DNA of 64,000 nt from the NCBI GenBank assembly GCA_019638775.1, contig JAHBTD010000002.1:744001-808000 (forward strand), in the 5' to 3' direction. This document shows positions 43,103 through 52,260 of the stretch, one piece after another. The position numbers and the translations under genes were made by a program. Source of the DNA: Fimbriimonadaceae bacterium (lineage in GTDB: Bacteria > Armatimonadota > Fimbriimonadia > Fimbriimonadales > Fimbriimonadaceae). The first letter of the stretch is position 1; every line of letters starts with the position of its first letter. The notes beneath the pieces were generated by a model that saw only the letters and a program-made list of their open reading frames with translations, had not been told where the DNA came from and made no database searches.

Positions 43103-44338
43103 TTACGGAGTATCGGCTTTACCATCGAGCGGCTTCTCGTCAGCCTTTTCTTGCTTCAAAGGCCGTTCGATTGCAGGCTTCTCGGGCTGCTTGTTTTGCT
43201 TGAACTTTCGGCTGATATCGATAAAGAGCACACTGCCAAACATGAAAACGATAGCAATCACCCCAATCGTAGCGATACGCTCCTGGGCCTTGTAGCTCAA
43301 CCGTCTGCCACGTCGCAGCATTTCGACGAAGGCGACGCACATGTGCCCCCCGTCCAAAACACCAACCACGGGCAGCAGGTTAAAGATCCCCAGCATGATG
43401 CTAAGCAATCCGGCGAAGATGATCAGCGGGCCGATTCCCGTGTCCATGCTGCTGCGTGTCATCTCGAAGATCGTCACGGGACCGCCGACCTGGTGTTGGA
43501 TCGTCGACGGTGCGGCAAACATCGCGAAGATGCCTTCTACCATTCTCAAAGGCAGCTCAAAGGCTTTTTGTGAGGCTTGACCTATCGAAAGACTTACATG
43601 CTTTCTGGGGGGATCAATACCAAGCAAACTCTGATACTTCAGAACGGGGGTGAGTTCTAAATTAGAATCAAGAACAGGTGTGGGTGCCTCTCTTCTGTAG
43701 GTTGTAACCACAGTTTGAGACTGCTTCCCATCACGCTCATAGACGACCGCAAACTCTTGTGGGGGCAAATCTCTGACAGTCTCAACGATATTGAAGAATG
43801 TGTTTATGGGCTTGCCATCGATCGAGATGATCTTGTCGCCCTCCTTCAGACCAGCCACTGCGGCCGGACCCTCGGCACCAACTTCTCCCAAAAATGGCTC
43901 GTTGATCGGTTTTTCAATGCCCGTGATCGTGTATGCAGGAATCAGCAAAACCCAGCCGGCGAGAATGCTAAAAACTGGGCCAGCAAAAAGGACAAGGAAC
44001 CTCTGAATAGGCGGCTTGCTAAAGAACCCGCCGGGGATCTTCGTTTCGCTGCCGTCCTCTTCCGGCAACATCCCTTTGATCCGAACGAATCCGCCAAGGG
44101 GCACCGGCCGGAACGTGTACTCCGTGGTTTCGATGACCGGATTGCCCTCATCATCTAAGTGCTCCGTTGTGAAGCTCTTCCTTTTCCAAACCCATTTCGG
44201 ACGTCCAAAACCAACTGCAAACTCCTCGACGCCCATTTTGAACATACGCGCGATGAGGTAGTGACCCAATTCATGAGCCGCTACAAGCAGTGTTAGCATG
44301 GTGAGGAAAACGATGATTGAGAGGAGAGTCATCAACAT
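43103..44338 (-). CDS. rseP: Site-2 protease family protein RseP
   Basis: A 411-residue intramembrane zinc protease. HELGHYL in the first helix (about residue 22) is the HExxH active site, GGFVRIKG and the PDZ domain (about 165-215, EVGAEGPAAVAGLKEGDKIISIDGKPI) follow, and NLLPVVGVLDGGHM (the LDG motif) is the third metal-ligand region. It cuts anti-sigma or signal peptides. It is followed upstream by dxr, as in many bacterial genomes. Lys-rich C-tail. Confidence 0.94.
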   Translation of the reverse strand: MLMTLLSIIVFLTMLTLLVAAHELGHYLIARMFKMGVEEFAVGFGRPKWVWKRKSFTTEHLDDEGNPVIETTEYTFRPVPLGGFVRIKGMLPEEDGSETKIPGGFFSKPPIQRFLVLFAGPVFSILAGWVLLIPAYTITGIEKPINEPFLGEVGAEGPAAVAGLKEGDKIISIDGKPINTFFNIVETVRDLPPQEFAVVYERDGKQSQTVVTTYRREAPTPVLDSNLELTPVLKYQSLLGIDPPRKHVSLSIGQASQKAFELPLRMVEGIFAMFAAPSTIQHQVGGPVTIFEMTRSSMDTGIGPLIIFAGLLSIMLGIFNLLPVVGVLDGGHMCVAFVEMLRRGRRLSYKAQERIATIGVIAIVFMFGSVLFIDISRKFKQNKQPEKPAIERPLKQEKADEKPLDGKADTP

Positions 44339-44348
44339 AACGGTCTAT

Positions 44349-45470
44349 TCACGCTCGGGCTGCCCTTGCCAATTCTCGGAATCGGGTGCGCGCCCATTTA
44401 TCGGTATCTAATAAGGACTCCAAACTTGCCTTCTCTGTACGATGGTCCTGCATAACACGTTCCACTGAGTCGGCTATCGTAAGAAATCCAATCTCGCCCC
44501 TCAGAAACGCATTGGCGGCCTCTTCATTTGCTGCATTCATCGCGCACGGCATCGTACCACCGTATCTCGAAGCTTCGCGTGCAAGCCCAAGACAGCGGAA
44601 GGTCCTTTCATCCACTGGCTCGAAGGTCAAGCTTGGAGAGTCCAAAGGACTCCAGGGCAGAAGATCGTTCTCCGCCCGCTCGGGATACAGCAATGCGTAT
44701 TGTATGGGAAGTCGCATATTCGGCCAGCCAATTTGACCCAATACGCTTCCATCCTTAAACTTCACGAATGAATGAACGATGCTCTGAGGGTGAACAGCAA
44801 CCGACACCTGGCTGATCTCCACACCAAACAACCACTTCGCCTCAATCGTCTCCAAGCCCTTGTTCATCAGGGTCGCCGAGTCAATCGTGATCTTCCCGCC
44901 CATATTCCAAGTAGGGTGATTGAGCGCCTCATCCACCGTGACAGCCGAGAGCTGCTCCAAGCTCCAACCCCGGAACGGTCCCCCGCTCGCCGTGAGGATC
45001 AACTCTTCGATTTGATAGGTCTGATATCCCTGCAAGCACTGAAACAGAGCGCTGTGCTCACTGTCGATAGGCAGTATCCGAACACCATGCTTCTCAGCAA
45101 GCGGCATCACTATCTCTCCCGCCGCAACAAGAACCTCTTTGCTCGCAAGCGCGATAGTCTTCCCTGCCTTGATCGCCTCAAATGTTGGCAGCAGGCCAAT
45201 CACGCCCGCAACACAAACCACGACGATGTCCACGTCTGGCATCGTGGCGAGATCGACGATAGCTTGCATCCCGCTTGGGATGTCGGATTCGGGCGAATCA
45301 TACAACGCAAGCTTTGCTTCGGGGTACTCGACGGCCTGCTTGCGCAGAGCTGGAGCATTGCGCCCTGCCGCCATGCCTACGACTTGAAGCTTGTCCGAGT
45401 GCTGGCGAATGATATCGAGCGTCTGTGTGCCTATGCTGCCGGTGGAACCAAGAATGACGACCCGTATCAC
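44349..45470 (-). CDS. dxr: 1-deoxy-D-xylulose 5-phosphate reductoisomerase
   Basis: A 373-residue enzyme. NADPH-binding ILGSTGSIGTQTLD opens the protein; the active site shows LPIDSEHSALFQCLQG (metal-binding Asp/Glu), LTASGGPFRGWS and HPTWNMGGKITIDSATLMNKGLE. It makes MEP, the first committed step of non-mevalonate isoprenoid synthesis. Overlaps the upstream lipid kinase start by four bases; rseP is 10 bp downstream. Confidence 0.96.
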   Translation of the reverse strand: MIRVVILGSTGSIGTQTLDIIRQHSDKLQVVGMAAGRNAPALRKQAVEYPEAKLALYDSPESDIPSGMQAIVDLATMPDVDIVVVCVAGVIGLLPTFEAIKAGKTIALASKEVLVAAGEIVMPLAEKHGVRILPIDSEHSALFQCLQGYQTYQIEELILTASGGPFRGWSLEQLSAVTVDEALNHPTWNMGGKITIDSATLMNKGLETIEAKWLFGVEISQVSVAVHPQSIVHSFVKFKDGSVLGQIGWPNMRLPIQYALLYPERAENDLLPWSPLDSPSLTFEPVDERTFRCLGLAREASRYGGTMPCAMNAANEEAANAFLRGEIGFLTIADSVERVMQDHRTEKASLESLLDTDKWARTRFRELARAARA

Positions 45471-46441
45471 TCAGGCATTGTATCCGATACAAGCAGTCTC
45501 GGCAGGGCAATCCGTAAGGCTTGGGGCACGATTTTGAACTCAACCGGGGTCGTCCCCAGCAACTCTCCATCGACGAGCACCGGTAGAGCCTTTTCGGATT
45601 CAATCTTCACACGCTTGGCTCGAAGACCGACATACTTCGAATGCTTCACATGCGTACCTTTAAAGACACTGGGAAAAGCTCTGAGAAACCCAATTTTGCC
45701 GATCTCCTTTACCACGGAGATATCGAACAGCCCGTCGTCCATCTCTGCCTCTGGGCTGATCATCATCCCCCCACCGTAGAATCGTGCATTGGCAACCGCG
45801 CACAACATAGCGTTAAGTTGGAGCGTGTCTGTATCCGTTGTGATGGTTAGTTGGGCGGCCTTGTATTGGGCGAGGGTTCTCAGCACAGCTGCAACATAAG
45901 CAGAAGTTCCCCGCAAGTAGCGATAACCCTTGTTGATCCGGTCCGCAACGACAGCGTCAAAGCCACAGCCCGCAACATTCAAAAAGTAGCGATCATTAAC
46001 CTTGCCCACGTCAATCAATTTCACTTCACCGCTGACCGCAACCTCTACCAGCTCTTTCAGGCTCCCGCGTATTCCCGCACTCCGAGCAAAGTCATTGCCT
46101 GTACCTGCTGGAATAAGTCCAAGAACCGTTTGCGCACCGACCAGTGCGTTAGCGACCTCGTGTAGAGTCCCATCTCCTCCAACTGCGATGACACGCTGAT
46201 AACCCTGGCGAATTGCAGATTGTGCAAGTTCGAAAGCGCTGGAGCGCCAACCTGATTCAGTACTGTGACTGGGTGAATTTCGTGCTTGGAAAGGCGTTGT
46301 CAGGGCCACGGTACACGACGAGACCTGCGGAGAGTTCTCGATATGACGGGCTAGCTCAGAAACAAGCCGACCGCCCGAGCCTCGCCCGGAAGTTGGGTTA
46401 GCGATCACGTAGACGTCTATTGGGGGTTGGTCCGACGGCAT
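45467..46441 (-). CDS. YegS/diacylglycerol kinase-like lipid kinase
   Basis: A 324-residue protein of the DAG-kinase catalytic family. The nucleotide-binding segments are NPTSGRGSGGRL (near residue 16), AVGGDGTLHEVANALVG, and PAGTGNDFARSAGIRG, followed by FYGGGMMISPEAEMDDGLFDISVVKE in the C-terminal beta domain. It would phosphorylate a lipid such as diacylglycerol, with phosphatidylglycerol recycling as a plausible role. Forms an operon with dxr and rseP. Confidence 0.92.
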   Translation of the reverse strand: MPSDQPPIDVYVIANPTSGRGSGGRLVSELARHIENSPQVSSCTVALTTPFQARNSPSHSTESGWRSSAFELAQSAIRQGYQRVIAVGGDGTLHEVANALVGAQTVLGLIPAGTGNDFARSAGIRGSLKELVEVAVSGEVKLIDVGKVNDRYFLNVAGCGFDAVVADRINKGYRYLRGTSAYVAAVLRTLAQYKAAQLTITTDTDTLQLNAMLCAVANARFYGGGMMISPEAEMDDGLFDISVVKEIGKIGFLRAFPSVFKGTHVKHSKYVGLRAKRVKIESEKALPVLVDGELLGTTPVEFKIVPQALRIALPRLLVSDTMPE

Positions 46442-46509
46442 GCGAAGTCAGTGTCGCACATTGGACAGTGCACAAAGACTAGGGGTACCAGAGAATTCCG
46501 CCTGAAAAC

Positions 46510-46821
46510 TTAGCGGACGTAGTGGATTTTTGGCTGCTCAAGCTCATCAAGGAGCATGAGCGCGATAACTGGCAGAGGACGTGCCTTAGCCACATCCCGA
46601 GCGCCATCGAATGTCGTTTCCAGGATAACCATCCCGCCTAATTCGATCCACTCGCCAAAACGGACAGCCGCAGCCTCAGAGCTAAAACAGGCTAAACCGT
46701 GGACGCCTTGGAAGCAGTAGCAGCCGTATCGCCCGGTCGATGGGTGATGAAGCACAAATAGCTCGGCAGGAAACTCTTCGTCGAGTCCTAAGAGCGGTTG
46801 AACAAGTGTATCGACCTGCAT
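46510..46821 (-). CDS. Small protein of unknown function
   Basis: From ATG 46821 a 103-residue product (a TTG 60 bases upstream is in frame but lacks support). It reads as a compact alpha/beta protein, with HHPSTGRYGCYCFQGVHGLACF, GEWIELGGMVILETTFDGA and PVIALMLLDELEQPKIHYVR. No motif or signal. No ribosome-binding site is obvious, so confidence is modest. Confidence 0.55.
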   Translation of the reverse strand: MQVDTLVQPLLGLDEEFPAELFVLHHPSTGRYGCYCFQGVHGLACFSSEAAAVRFGEWIELGGMVILETTFDGARDVAKARPLPVIALMLLDELEQPKIHYVR

Positions 46822-46998
46822 GCTAGTATTTTTGTCGGGTGTCAGACCAAGAATCTTCAGAGATCGCCTGAGGTTTCTCAATCGGAAACGTCGCGTCCGT
46901 AAGGTTTACCCCATTTTCTGGAATCGACATGTCAACGAACTAAGGGACGAAACGGCCCGCATGCCAAATGATCTCAAGGGTACAATTCAGCGTCCCGC

Positions 46999-47074
46999 GC
47001 GGACGTAGCTCAATGGATAGAGCATCAGTCTTCGGAACTGAGGGTTGGGGGTTCGAATCCCTTCGTCCGCGCCA
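46999..47074 (+). tRNA. tRNA-Arg (anticodon TCG)
   Basis: A 76-base cloverleaf including encoded CCA: acceptor GCGGACG/CGTCCGC, D stem GCTC/GAGC, anticodon stem TCAGT/ACTGA with loop CTTCGGA (anticodon TCG, codon CGA), variable loop GGGTT, T loop TTCGAAT. It lies between two minus-strand genes. Confidence 0.95.
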
Positions 47075-47089
47075 ACTTCTTCAAGAGAT

Positions 47090-47113
47090 CGGAGATCTGA
47101 AATCAGATCTCCG
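47090..47113 (+). terminator. Hairpin after the tRNA gene
   Basis: A 10-bp perfect stem (CGGAGATCTG with CAGATCTCCG) and four-base loop directly follows the tRNA by 15 bases and precedes the 3' end of the porin gene on the other strand. Only short T-rich sequence follows, so it may serve both directions. Confidence 0.6.
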
Positions 47114-47134
47114 AATTCATTTCTCAATTTCGGT

Positions 47135-48238
47135 TTAGAACCGAACTCCGAACCCGACGTTGAATGTCGATTGGTTCTTCGACGTACCCGACGTATTTGT
47201 AAAGAGCGCCGTGTCCGCCCAATCTTTTCGGTATTCCGCACGCAACGTGAAGAGCGGGTTCAGTCGATAATCCGCGCCAAGCGAGAACGAGCCGACTGTT
47301 GCCGGAACTCCCAATCGCAGACCATCGCGGTCCGCAACAGACTCGATGCGAAGGGCGACCGACACCTTGTCCGAGGCCTCATAGCGAGCATGGCCTGCCC
47401 ACCCCGACCACTGACCGTCCTTTCCAGCCCCGTCAACCGACGCGACATCGGCATTCAAAGCCAGCTTCAACTTCGGCGAGTACTGATAGGTGTAAACCAC
47501 GTCTACGAGATCAGTTTGAGCACGGCCCGTGCTTCCAAAGCCGATGCCGCCGAAACTGCCAGAACGATTTGTCGTACCATCACCCTCTTTGCCAGAGATC
47601 ACTCCAACCGACAAAAAGCTCTTGTCGTTGGGCGTGTAGCGAATCTGCCCCCCAAGAGTCAGCCCCTCACCGGTCGATTCAGACTGATTCCAGCCCTGCG
47701 TCGCAAAGAGTGAAGCTCCCCACTGGTCGTTCATAGGTATCGTCAATCTTCCGCCAGTGTGATAAGCCGGCTGCGCCAGCGTGTACAAGAAACCTCGGCT
47801 GTAGAGATCATCGTCCAGGCTCTCAGCGCCCTCATATCCGATCCAGGAATAGAACTTACCAAGATCGAGGCTCAAGCCAGACCGCTTCTCATTGATCGTG
47901 GCGAAGCCCTGAGCAAGATGCTTAATCAGACCGGAGTCTGACGGGTCTGTCGCAAACAAAATCTTTGTGTTGTCGCCGATGAAAGGCGAGAACGTAAATC
48001 CATATCCACCGCTCGGGTGAGTGTAAACAAAGGTTAGCTGCGCATTTGCCAGCCGAATCTGCTCATTGCGAACGTCGAATTGACGCCCAAATCGTGTCAG
48101 CCCCTTGCCTTGGTCAGGCGACGAATTGCCCCAGTATCCGTCGACAAATCCCGAAATCTTCCACGGGCTTTCCGATTCCTGCCCGTGAGCGCATGCGACC
48201 GTACAGACAGCCGCAATCGCAATAATTTGTAGTCTCAT
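47135..48238 (-). CDS. Outer-membrane beta-barrel porin (BBP2-like)
   Basis: ATG 48238 follows GGAG (nine bases) and opens a signal peptide (MRLQIIAIAAVCTVACAHGQ). The 367-residue product has alternating amphipathic strands ending in Phe (FNVGFGVRF), the classic C-terminal signature for outer-membrane insertion. The opening WKISGFVDGYWGN and internal RLTIPMNDQWGASLFATQGWNQ match porin-2 family proteins. It shows that the organism has an outer membrane. Solute unknown. Confidence 0.85.
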   Translation of the reverse strand: MRLQIIAIAAVCTVACAHGQESESPWKISGFVDGYWGNSSPDQGKGLTRFGRQFDVRNEQIRLANAQLTFVYTHPSGGYGFTFSPFIGDNTKILFATDPSDSGLIKHLAQGFATINEKRSGLSLDLGKFYSWIGYEGAESLDDDLYSRGFLYTLAQPAYHTGGRLTIPMNDQWGASLFATQGWNQSESTGEGLTLGGQIRYTPNDKSFLSVGVISGKEGDGTTNRSGSFGGIGFGSTGRAQTDLVDVVYTYQYSPKLKLALNADVASVDGAGKDGQWSGWAGHARYEASDKVSVALRIESVADRDGLRLGVPATVGSFSLGADYRLNPLFTLRAEYRKDWADTALFTNTSGTSKNQSTFNVGFGVRF

Positions 48239-48601
48239 CAAGATTCTCCGTGTGTTGTTCAACCCCCACAGCTTAACGAGCTGCTCGGGCCACATCGAGT
48301 ACCGCCACCCATCCAGTCAAATCCTGGCCCCCACTATGCGATTTAGCAATACTCCAATGCGTTCGAAAGGATTGTCGGCACTCCAATCCAACTTGAACAG
48401 ATACCTGCGCTTTTTCTGCTTGAATGCACGAGCTAATTGGTAGGCAATCTCCCGTAATCTGCCGTTGAGATTGTAATGAGTAAGGGTGATGCGGAAACCG
48501 CGCACACGCACTTCTACCAAAGAGTGGAACTGTTACCGTTGTCACTGTGAGATTGCCGTCGAGGCCACTCCTAACGCCCCAAAAGTGGTATCACATCCGA
48601 C
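48239..48601. other. Intergenic region between porin and aminotransferase genes
   Basis: 363 bases with no well-supported gene. A minus-strand frame at 48317-48520 would encode 67 basic residues but begins with TTG without a ribosome-binding site; it is listed separately with low confidence. Confidence 0.4.
48317..48520 (-). CDS. Doubtful small basic protein
   Basis: A possible 67-residue product (VRGFRITLTHYNLNGRLREI, then a basic helix) with a TTG start and no visible ribosome-binding site. It may be chance. No homologue is recognised, and other frames here are equally open. Confidence 0.2.
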   Translation of the reverse strand: MVEVRVRGFRITLTHYNLNGRLREIAYQLARAFKQKKRRYLFKLDWSADNPFERIGVLLNRIVGARI

Positions 48602-49855
48602 ATGCTTGCCGAGTCCAACTCCGCCTTTCGTCAACTCCCTTACATGGGCGTCATTCGCGTCAACGTCGAAGCCATCACTGAGCACGGTTACCAAATGGGT
48701 GATCCTGCCTGGTCAAACCTCGGTCAGGGTCAGCCAGAAGTCGGAGACATGGACGGCGCACCTCCACGGATCGGGACCCTACCTATCCTTTCAGAGGATC
48801 ACGCTTACGGCCCAATCGAGGGCATTCCCGAACTGCGAGAATCCATCGCGGCTCACTACAACCGCCTCTACCGCAAAGGCAAAGCTTCCCAGTACACAGC
48901 CGAAAACGTTGCCATAGCTCCGGGCGGACGAGCCGCCCTGACCCGAATCGGGGCGACCCTTGAGAAGATGAAGTTGGGCTACTTCACGCCCGACTACACC
49001 GCCTACGAAGACCTGCTCACCACCTTCCCCCGAATCCAGCCACACTGGATCGAACTCCTTCCCGAAAACGGATTCCGCATCAATCCCGACGATTTGGACG
49101 CCCTCGTGAAGAGAGAGGGCCTGGGTTCCCTTCTCATCAGCAACCCGTGCAATCCGACTGGCACGGTGGTCAAAGGCGAAGAGCTGGCTGAGTGGGCAGA
49201 AATGGCCCGACGTCGGAACTGCACCCTCCTGATGGACGAGTTTTATTCGCACTTCATCTACGATGGCTCCGACAGAGGCGTCAGTGCCGCCGAGTACATC
49301 GACGACGTGAACACTGACCCGATTGTTGTCATTGACGGCCTTACCAAATCCTTCCGATATCCAGGCTGGCGCGTGGGTTGGGTGCTTGCTCCCAAGCACA
49401 TCATCAACGCCCTTGCCGCTGCGGGAAGCTTCCTGGATGGTGGTTCTTGCAGACCGATGCAGCGTGCAGCGATCCTTGCCCTGGAACCAAATCAGGCTGA
49501 TCAGGAAACTGCTGCCGTTCGCCAGGTCTTCGCGGAAAAGCAGAACCTGACTCTCACAAAGCTCCGCGAAATGGGTGTTGAATTCCCCCATAATCCGCAG
49601 TCCACGTTCTATGCCTTCGGTTATGTGGGCAATCTGCCCGCCCCCATCAATGATGGACAGGGATTCATGCGTGAGGCTTTCAAGCACAAAGTCTTGACCG
49701 TCCCCGGTGAATTCTTCGACGTGAACCCCTACCGACAGCGAACCGGCGACTCGCCGCTTAACCCGTGGGTTCGATTCTCCTTCGGCCCGCCCCGCCCGAA
49801 TCTGGCGGCTGGATTAGAAAGACTTGGCGAGATGGTTGCCCGAATTAGAGAGTAA
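48602..49855 (+). CDS. PLP-dependent aminotransferase (class I/II)
   Basis: A 417-residue fold-type I aminotransferase. NPCNPTG (about residue 180), MDEFYSHFIYDG (Asp/Tyr of the cofactor site) and the PLP lysine in DGLTKSFRYPGWRVGW are conserved, as is the C-terminal Arg in WVRFSFGPPR. It should transfer an amino group from an amino acid to a 2-oxo acid; the substrate cannot be read. A repeat-containing region follows, convergent with parB. Confidence 0.9.
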   Translation: MLAESNSAFRQLPYMGVIRVNVEAITEHGYQMGDPAWSNLGQGQPEVGDMDGAPPRIGTLPILSEDHAYGPIEGIPELRESIAAHYNRLYRKGKASQYTAENVAIAPGGRAALTRIGATLEKMKLGYFTPDYTAYEDLLTTFPRIQPHWIELLPENGFRINPDDLDALVKREGLGSLLISNPCNPTGTVVKGEELAEWAEMARRRNCTLLMDEFYSHFIYDGSDRGVSAAEYIDDVNTDPIVVIDGLTKSFRYPGWRVGWVLAPKHIINALAAAGSFLDGGSCRPMQRAAILALEPNQADQETAAVRQVFAEKQNLTLTKLREMGVEFPHNPQSTFYAFGYVGNLPAPINDGQGFMREAFKHKVLTVPGEFFDVNPYRQRTGDSPLNPWVRFSFGPPRPNLAAGLERLGEMVARIRE

Positions 49856-49856
49856 A

Positions 49857-49942
49857 GATTGTAAGGAGTAAGGATTGCAAGGAGAGAATCCCACTTCGCG
49901 TAGGGTTCCTTACAGTCCTTACGATCCTTACCCCTTACACTT
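49857..49942. repeat. Inverted 7-9-bp GTAAGGA-type repeat element
   Basis: Left part (49858-49886) reads GATTGTAAGGAGTAAGG, then ATTGCAAGGAG; right part (49908-49940) reads TTCCTTACAGTCCTTACGA then TCCTTACCCCTTAC, which is the inverse of the left. It fills the space between the convergent aminotransferase and parB genes and may form a hairpin. Confidence 0.75.
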
Positions 49943-49944
49943 CC

Positions 49945-50808
49945 CTAAAGCCTAATCCCCAACACATCCAAAATCCGGGTCAGATCATCTTCCGAATAAA
50001 ACTCAACCTGCAGTTTGCCGCCGACCTCTCCTCGCTCAATCTTCACCGGCGATCCAAAATATGTGGAAAGAGCCTCTTCCAACATCTGTGTATCGGCATC
50101 CTTCGTCGCTTCCACGCGCGGTCGTCCACCCTTCGTTGCTCGTGCTGTCTTGGTCGAAGTGGCTTGTGAGGTCTTCTCGACATCTCGGACGGTCAGCCCC
50201 TGCTCAAGGATCTTGTCGTAGATGGCAAGCTGCATCACTGGGCTCTCCAGCCCGAGCAAAGCCCGTGCATGCCCCTCGGTGATCTTCCCTTCCTCAAGCC
50301 CCTTCAAAATCTTAGGCTGCAGCTTTAAAAGACGAACCGTATTCGTAACCGCAACCCGCGATTTCCCAACCTTCTCCGCGACCTGCTCTTGCGTAAGACC
50401 AAACTCATCAATGAGCCGACGATAGGCCCGCGCCATTTCAAGCGGCGTAATATCGGCACGCTGGATATTCTCAATCAGCGACCATTCCAGAGCATCGACG
50501 TTCGCCGCCGAACGGACAATCACAGGAACGGTCGTTAAGCCTGCCAGCTTAGCCGCCCGCCAACGTCGTTCACCCGCGATGAGTTCGTACTTGCCCTCTG
50601 CGATGGGACGAACCAAGATCGGCTGTAAAATGCCGTGCTCCTTGATCGAATCCGCAAGCTCCTGCAGAGCCGTCTCATCAAAGAACTGCCTAGGCTGGCG
50701 CTCGTTCGGCACGATGGAATCAATAGAGACCTCTTGCGACCCAGGCTCCATCTGCTCGACCTGTTCACCGATAAGTTGCGATAATCCTTTGCCTAGCGCA
50801 CGTCGCAT
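49945..50808 (-). CDS. parB: Chromosome partitioning protein ParB
   Basis: A 287-residue ParB/Spo0J. The N-terminal RALGKGLSQLIG binds ParA, box I includes QPRQFF and IKEHGILQPILVRP, the CTPase motif GERRWRAA and ENIQRAD follow, and a helix-turn-helix (LTQEQVAEKVGKSRVAVTNTVRLLKL) precedes the C-terminal dimer region. It binds parS sites; none is evident in the window. Start overlaps parA by 16 bases. Confidence 0.95.
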   Translation of the reverse strand: MRRALGKGLSQLIGEQVEQMEPGSQEVSIDSIVPNERQPRQFFDETALQELADSIKEHGILQPILVRPIAEGKYELIAGERRWRAAKLAGLTTVPVIVRSAANVDALEWSLIENIQRADITPLEMARAYRRLIDEFGLTQEQVAEKVGKSRVAVTNTVRLLKLQPKILKGLEEGKITEGHARALLGLESPVMQLAIYDKILEQGLTVRDVEKTSQATSTKTARATKGGRPRVEATKDADTQMLEEALSTYFGSPVKIERGEVGGKLQVEFYSEDDLTRILDVLGIRL

Positions 50809-51578
50809 TCTGTAAGTACCTCGTTCACAAAACTGTAGTAGGCTGTTGCGCCTTTGCTCGTCGGGAATCGGGTCACGGCTGCCTGACCAAAACTCGGCGC
50901 TTCGCTCAGCCGAACGTTCCGAGGGATTGTGGTCCTTGCCACCTTGCCGCCGAAATAGTCGACGACCTCCTTCTTCACCTGCAAAGTAAGACGGTTGCGC
51001 GGGTCATACATCGTCAGCAAAACCTTGGCGATGCTCAAGGATGGGTTAATCCGCCTACGCACAACATCAATGGTCTTGATCAGCTGGCTCAAGCCCTCCA
51101 GCGCATAGAACTCGCACTGCATAGGTACGAGCACACAATCCGCCGCGCTGAGGATATTGATCGTCAGCAGACCGAGACTCGGAGGAGCGTCCAATATTAT
51201 CCAGTCGTATTCGCTCTTTACCGGCTCCAGAGCATCGCGCAAAATCAACTCCTTGCCGACGGCATTCAACAGCACGGGCTCAGCCCCGGCAAGGTCCAGA
51301 GTTGCTGGCACAACGTCCAAATGAGGATCGACCTTCATGATCGCTCGCCGGATCGTATCGGTCGTGTCGGGATTGTCAACCACGGAGCTGATCACTTCAA
51401 ACAAAGTCAGCGGAGCCTTTTGCTTGTCCACGCCCAGGCCGGTGGTCGCATTGCCTTGCGGATCGCAATCGATCAAGAGTGTCTTCTTTCCACGCGATGC
51501 CAAGCCTGCGGCAAGGTTGACGGCAGTGGTCGTCTTGCCCACTCCACCCTTTTGATTCACTACACCCCAGATTCCCAC
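50793..51578 (-). CDS. parA: Chromosome partitioning ATPase ParA/Soj
   Basis: A 261-residue ParA with the deviant Walker A motif (VVNQKGGVGKTTTAVNLA), Walker B (YDWIILDAPPSLGLLT) and switch residues DCDPQGN. GTG start at 51578. Absence of an N-terminal DNA-binding extension marks the short chromosomal Soj type. It drives segregation with the ParB encoded downstream. Confidence 0.95.
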   Translation of the reverse strand: MGIWGVVNQKGGVGKTTTAVNLAAGLASRGKKTLLIDCDPQGNATTGLGVDKQKAPLTLFEVISSVVDNPDTTDTIRRAIMKVDPHLDVVPATLDLAGAEPVLLNAVGKELILRDALEPVKSEYDWIILDAPPSLGLLTINILSAADCVLVPMQCEFYALEGLSQLIKTIDVVRRRINPSLSIAKVLLTMYDPRNRLTLQVKKEVVDYFGGKVARTTIPRNVRLSEAPSFGQAAVTRFPTSKGATAYYSFVNEVLTECDVR

Positions 51579-51789
51579 CGCTCTATTATGGCGGTGTTAA
51601 TGAGCTGTTCGGGGTCAATCTGGGCGATGTGTGGATTACTCTTTGACCCTTCACTTTTCTGATGACCTAGTCGCATTAAAAGAGCTTCGCCAGGGAACAC
51701 GATCAGGGCTTAGCCGGATCGTGATATGGCAAGCGACGAATCTTTCCCCGATTGGAAACGATCTCTGCCCCTAAACTGTCTTTGACAAT

Positions 51790-52260
51790 GTGAGCGAAGA
51801 AAACCTATCTGTAGCCAGTTCAAAAAGGGGCGTCCCCAAGGCGCTGATCGGTGTCATCGTCGCCGTTTTGGTCCTTGCCGTGGCTTACGCAGCCTACGTC
51901 AGGGTCCCCCAAGTCTACGTCCCCCCGATTGCAAACGCGGCAGCAAACGGCGACCAGGAAAAGGTTCTCAAACTGCTCAGAGAAGGCGCAAACCCCGACG
52001 AGCGGGACGGAAACGGAGTTTCGCCGTTGCAGTACGCCCTGCTCAATGGAAATATCGCGGTTGCCGATACCCTGTGTGTCGCAGGTGCCCGGGTCGATGC
52101 TAAAGACAACAACGGCAAGACCATCATGGATCACCTTCAAGCCCCTCTCAAAACGAAGGATTCAATCGAAGAGAAGAAGCGAAAAATCGCGATCGAGTGG
52201 TTAAAGAAGCAAACGGATCAGATGACTCAGCCACGCACTAGACCAAGTATCGGAACCTAA
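51790..52260 (+). CDS. Membrane-anchored ankyrin-repeat protein
   Basis: A 156-residue protein from GTG 51790 with one transmembrane helix (about residues 19-38, LIGVIVAVLVLAVAYAAYV) and two to three ankyrin repeats at about 48-115 (AAANGDQEKVLKLLREGANP; GVSPLQYALLNGNIAVADTL; DAKDNNGKTIMDHLQ). The repeats should face the periplasm and bind a protein partner. No partner is evident. Confidence 0.8.
   Translation: MSEENLSVASSKRGVPKALIGVIVAVLVLAVAYAAYVRVPQVYVPPIANAAANGDQEKVLKLLREGANPDERDGNGVSPLQYALLNGNIAVADTLCVAGARVDAKDNNGKTIMDHLQAPLKTKDSIEEKKRKIAIEWLKKQTDQMTQPRTRPSIGT

Noticed and set aside
48486-48601. A CxxC-like plus-strand stretch (CYRCHCEIAVE) before the aminotransferase
   Set aside because: The frame runs on into non-protein-like text through the aminotransferase, and no start signal was seen; Cys spacing is likely chance.
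48791-49687. A 298-residue open frame antisense to the aminotransferase
   Set aside because: The plus-strand aminotransferase shows all catalytic motifs; the antisense frame has none.
49945-51578. A parS site near parAB
   Set aside because: I looked for the TGTTTCACGTGAAACA-type palindrome around the genes and did not see it; near matches such as GTGTTTCACACC at 26.6 kb lack the second half.
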